From contig JAVDOI010000009.1 of assembly GCA_032191485.1 (NCBI GenBank), positions 18,581,843-18,645,842 of the forward strand: a stretch of DNA of 64,000 bases, written 5' to 3'. Shown one piece after another: positions 60,322 through 64,000 of the stretch. The first letter of the stretch is position 1, and every line of letters starts with the position of its first letter. The notes beneath the pieces were generated by a model, which searched no databases, was not told the origin of the DNA, and saw only the letters and a list, made by a program, of their open reading frames with translations. The stretch comes from Leptoclinus maculatus. Taxonomy: Eukaryota; Chordata; Actinopteri; Perciformes; Stichaeidae. The position numbers were made by a program, and so were the translations under genes.

Positions 60322-60808
60322 CCCGGATGAAAACACATTTGACATGTTTCCCGGTTCTACTACGGTTCTACTACGGTTCTACTATGGTTCCGCCACGGAT
60401 CACCCCTGTTCAAGCCTGGTTAAAGCCCCAGTTCCACCGAAAGCCGGATATACTACGGATGTCCCCGGATACACTACGGATCAGATCAGGGTCATCCGGG
60501 AGTGGAACCGTAGTGAAACCGTAGTCAGTCCGGGACGTTCCGTGATGAACCGTCGTAAAACCGTGGCCATCCGTGGTCAAACCATGGCCATCCGGGATAA
60601 ACCAGGCTTGAACAGGGGTGATCCGTGGCGGAACCGTAGTAGAACCGGGAAACATGTCAAATGTGTTTTCATCCGGGGCGATTTCCTTCCCGGATCACCG
60701 CGGATCTCACCTCTTTTTATCCGGGGTGATCCGGGGACATCCGTAGTATATCCGGCTTTCGGTGGAACTGGGGCTTTATCCCGGATGGCCACGGTTTGAC
60801 CACGGTTC
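60322..60808. repeat. Cluster of interlocked inverted repeats
   Basis: Three inverted pairs are arranged in the order A B C A' B' C'. A is 60322-60421 and A' is 60600-60677; they differ mainly because A has three copies of an 11-bp ggttctactac-type unit and A' has one. B is 60421-60470 and B' is 60729-60778, 50 bp and perfectly complementary as read. C is 60569-60601 and C' is 60775-60808, imperfect. The sequence is built from CpG words such as ccggat, ccgtag and ccgtgg. Frames open on both strands are by-products. Confidence 0.85.
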
Positions 60809-60964
60809 AACTACGGATACGCCACGGATGTGTCCCAGATAAAGTGATAAAAGTGATATTTGCTCCTTTTTTCTTTTGTGCTGATCCGATCTGTGACCGT
60901 GATACGATCCCAACCGTAAGTTTTAAGATCCGTTGCACCACTAAAACCTACAAACTTGCAAATT

Positions 60965-61015
60965 TCCCCGCTGTGGGACTAATAAAGGATTATCTTATCT
61001 TATCTTATCTTACAC
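60965..61015 (+). mobile_element. 3' tail of a LINE- or SINE-type retroposon
   Basis: Ccccgctgtgggactaataa then aggat and four to five TCTTA repeats. A sequence of this form (CCCC...GGGA..AATAAAGGATTATCTTATCTTA) is the 3' end of many fish retroposons. It is followed directly by a CA microsatellite. The 5' part may include 60820-60964, but no reverse-transcriptase sequence is visible. Confidence 0.55.
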
Positions 61016-63661
61016 ACACACACACATACAGACAGAGTGAGAGGCCATTCCAACGTCAGGCTGAAATCTTCTCCGTGTCTCCACGTGAACAAACAAGCGT
61101 CTGTCTGACAGTCTCGACCCCTGTGGCCTCCACAGCCCAAACAGCACCCTCCTCCGTTCCCTCACTTGGAGCTCCATCTGCACTCTGCAGAGCCAAGGGG
61201 GAGCACAGAGAGTGAGACGATTCACTGTTTGGTTTCTACAAACGTTCATCTTTTAAAGTTCCATTCCTAGGAATTATTAGATGAAATGATTTAGTTGTTT
61301 CAACTGTACTTTCAAAAATGTTATTGTCACATTGTCTAAAAAGGACAATCCCGTATATGAGATGGCATCAGGCATTAGAGGGGATGACAGACTCCTCCAC
61401 CAGGACCCCAAACGGGTTTCCTGTAGATGCACCAGTTGCAGTTTTCTTAGCTGAAATCTGACCTGGCCATTTTGAACTATATTTGACAGCAAGGCTCCAG
61501 ACTTTTCTCACCACCACTGGAAATATCATTCCAACTGTCCTGAAGTCGGTGTTAACTGTCAAAAGTTCTAAATGTTATCCCAGCTATAGCAGTTATTTGC
61601 ATAAAAACACACAATTCAAATCGGAAATAAAACATTGAATTGGATTGATCAAACTAATCTTGTCATTAGTAGTTTTAATGATGTATTATAATGTGCTTAC
61701 AGCTAGTGTTAGAAAGTTGAACAGCTCATAATTCATCTCTAATATCTATTTTGTGTTGTTGTAGAAAACATCTCCTTCAAACAAACTGGATTTAATCAAG
61801 TCTCTCAGCAAAAACTACAAGATTACATTTAAACTTGATAGCTTTACAATGTACCTCTGCTGAATCCTCATTTATACTGATAGAGCCTGATAATGCAAGT
61901 CACTGCAACCTCCATTAACATCAGCTGTTTGGCTCCTTCATCAGCAGGATTGTGCTATAGAGAGATCTGTGCTGTCTGCAGACGAGCCCGTCACTGTGAT
62001 GACTCTCAGCATGAAGGGAATAAATGACAATGTAAAACAATATCATATAATATGTGTACAAACTCCATGTTACACATTGTTGAGTGAACAAATACCCAGT
62101 TTACATGTGCTGTTCTAAATATCCTCTGTTTCTGTATGAAAGTTTTCTAAAAGCTGTATTTATATTGTTCCAGCAGACAACAAAAACTAATACCAGCAAA
62201 GAAACATGTTGGGGACTCCACTCATTCTCCTTTCTGACTGTTAGATCGGCATCAACATCAGGAGGTGATTAGCCTCTTTAGCTTAGCATAAAGACTTCAC
62301 TCAAGACAAGACTACAATCACATAACTCCCGCTAAGACCACAAACTTCTGCACTTCTGTTTGAATACAAATGAAACAAAGATACAACCGGTGAACTTCAG
62401 AGGTTTTAGCACAACCTCAGCCCCCACCTGGAGGCTCTGTTTGCTGTCAGAGGTGGATGGGGAGAGGATGTAACGGTCACTAAACGCATCTTCAAAAGCA
62501 TCTCAGAAAGAAAAAGAAAGCAGCGTAAATACAGCGATGGAACACTTTAGGGTGTAATGTACTTCCTGTAACACGCACCACCACTACAGAAACAGAAAAA
62601 ATGACATGAATAAAATAAAGCATCTAAATATGTACACATTGGGTTTATAGACGTTTAGATTTGTTCCATGATGTTGATTACACCAAGTTAATCTGGAATA
62701 AACCGGAGGAGGAATGTGGTGTACTCATAGAAATATTGCAGATGTTATGTAACGGTCCAAAGGTGTAAAAGCAGACGACCTCTTCAGGGTCGTATCAGTG
62801 GTCCCCGGGTCAGTGGAGTGGTGGAGTTAGCTCACATGAAGGTTTAAATCGACCTGTTTCAGAGCACAATGCACTACACCCCAAGAGAGAGAGCAGCTGG
62901 AGCTGGCTTATCTGCAGCAGCCATCAGCTCCTGTGGATGTGACCTGAGGTGGTAGTGAGCTCCCTCTGGGCCGACGCAGGAGGGTCACACAGTTCCCAAA
63001 AATCTATTTCAAGTGTTGTTCACTTGAAGGAGGTCCCATTACTCAAAAGCTTTAAGAATGAGGAAAAAAAAACAAGGGGCCGCATCGTCTGAACTAGTTT
63101 TACATTGCCGTACCAACACTCAGCCCTAACAAACACGCGTCAAGCTACTGAAACATCAAGACGAGCTCTTTAAGGGAATCATATCCTCCAACAACCACAA
63201 GCTATTTCCATGCTTTTTCCCGTTAATAACTCAGAAGAGGTATGACTGACATTTCCTCTGTCTACCGGGCCGTAAACACACAGGGCTTAGATGGCTAAGA
63301 TGGCCAATGAATGGATGAACGCTGGTATAGTAGCTTGTTGCAACGTGCCACTGAATCCACATGTTGGACGCTCAGTGGAACAGGTTCAGGTTCATAGTCG
63401 GGATGGTTTTACCCTGCACTCTACTGAATTACATGTGTGGCATCCAAAGGAAGTATTTCAGCTTTTGTTGACCTCTTAAGTCCCAGGAGTTAAGACCACA
63501 CAGATCAGGACTAAAGCAAAGCCCCCTAACAAGCACAAACCTTCAAAGGTATCCCTGAGAAATCCCTCTTTCTTACTCTATTGAATCATGAGCAATACTA
63601 GACATGGAGCTAGCACATCTCACAATATGTAACAAAATACCTCTACATCACGGTGATATTG

Positions 63662-63907
63662 TAGGGTTGACAAGTCTTCTAAGAATATTTACAGACTGAG
63701 ATTTTTGATAAATAATCATCAGTAATGTGGATATTTTCACTAAGTGGGTAAAGGCAAATAATAGGCAGCCTGGTAAGTAAATGACTTTACTGTAATGTAG
63801 CCTTTAAACCCAGGAAACACTTCTGCCATATGACGATACCTAATATCTAAGACATGTCGTCTCATGTCAACATGTTGATCAAATATTGATAAATCGTCAT
63901 GCCCTAC
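63662..63907. mobile_element. Degenerate MITE with TAGGG ends
   Basis: The left end is tagggttgacaagtc and the right end is aaatcgtcatgcccta (TAGGG in reverse). The interior has Ttgataaat/atcgtcatg words like those in fish repeats of the CGATAT type, and the ends are of the same kind as 835-1475. No target duplication was seen. Confidence 0.4.
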
Positions 63908-64000
63908 ATGTGTCAGACAAAAAGCTTCAGCAAGGACTGAACACTGTGATATCAGACCTACAGCCAGAAGGAGAGGAGGCTTCAGCTGAACCCACCCCAA

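Larger units (their letters stand above)
52061..64000 (-). other. sh3pxd2a: SH3PXD2A 5' intron, partial
   Basis: I looked on the minus strand for the PX-domain exons (RRYSKF, RIIPFLPGK and similar motifs) and did not find them. The first introns of SH3PXD2A are very long in vertebrates, so this is most likely intron. It holds GA microsatellites (52510-52550, 56491-56529), C15 and C13 runs (53042-53056, 57123-57135), a possible piggyBac-like element (53210-54921), and the repeat cluster at 59.6-61.0 kb. 54922-59580 and 61016-63661 show nothing I can name. Confidence 0.6.

Noticed and set aside
60305..60810. Frames of 164, 81 and 77 codons on both strands in the inverted-repeat block
   Set aside because: Both strands read similarly because the DNA is made of inverted copies of stop-poor words; no domain is visible.
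52061..64000. PX-domain exons of SH3PXD2A expected upstream of SH3-1
   Set aside because: No sequence resembling the PX core with flanking splice sites was found on the minus strand; they are presumably outside the window, though a very short exon could have been missed.
1..64000. tRNA, rRNA, CRISPR array or bacterial-type operon features
   Set aside because: No cloverleaf with intact A/B boxes, no rRNA-like block and no regularly spaced direct repeats with unique spacers were recognised; the regular arrays present are minisatellites.
63740..64000. An 86-codon minus-strand frame reaching the window end
   Set aside because: It overlaps a TAGGG-ended repeat and shows no domain; it is likely chance.

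Overview
The window reads as a teleost fish genome: intron-rich vertebrate genes, long 3' UTRs, abundant microsatellites, and interspersed repeats of kinds I know from ray-finned fish (hAT relatives, TTAA-flanked MITEs, a TCTTA-tailed retroposon end). Two protein-coding genes are recognisable. They lie tail to tail: the 3' end of a NEURL1 (Neuralized E3 ligase) orthologue on the + strand and most of an SH3PXD2A (TKS5/FISH invadopodia scaffold) orthologue on the - strand. Human NEURL1 and SH3PXD2A are adjacent and convergent on 10q24, so this is conserved synteny and supports both names.

Layout. 1-9660 is NEURL1 intron with repeats, including a broken hAT transposase piece with a BED zinc finger near 7.1 kb. 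9661-10534 holds the last two NEURL1 coding exons (Ser-rich linker, then the C-terminal C3HC4 RING), followed by a 2.7-kb 3' UTR ending at an AATAAA at 13187. 13.2-18.05 kb is intergenic and carries a hAT element with a second hAT nested in it. 18.05-24.53 kb is the probable SH3PXD2A 3' UTR. 24527-51894 holds the SH3PXD2A coding exons, read right to left. They encode all five SH3 domains, SH3-1 to SH3-3 each split by an intron and SH3-4 and SH3-5 in one 2.2-kb terminal exon. 51.9-64 kb is 5' intron; I found no PX-domain exon there. Near 60 kb it holds a dense block of tandem and inverted repeats.

NEURL1 is a RING E3 ligase acting in Notch-ligand trafficking and neuronal translation control. 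SH3PXD2A is a Src substrate that organises podosomes and invadopodia. Nothing suggests they act together; the link is positional.

Most notable observations: (1) a nine-unit, 7-residue in-frame repeat in SH3PXD2A that sits between the two Src-target tyrosines and roughly doubles their spacing; (2) a 15-nt candidate microexon with matching phase; (3) a CpG-rich block in open frame with the first SH3 exon, a candidate internal promoter for a PX-less TKS5-short-like product; (4) two hAT copies each invaded at the same internal TA tract, one of them itself nested in a TTAA-flanked element; (5) at 60.3-60.8 kb, inverted-repeat blocks in interlocked order A-B-C-A'-B'-C'; (6) a 34-bp perfect palindrome just upstream of the NEURL1 poly(A) signal.
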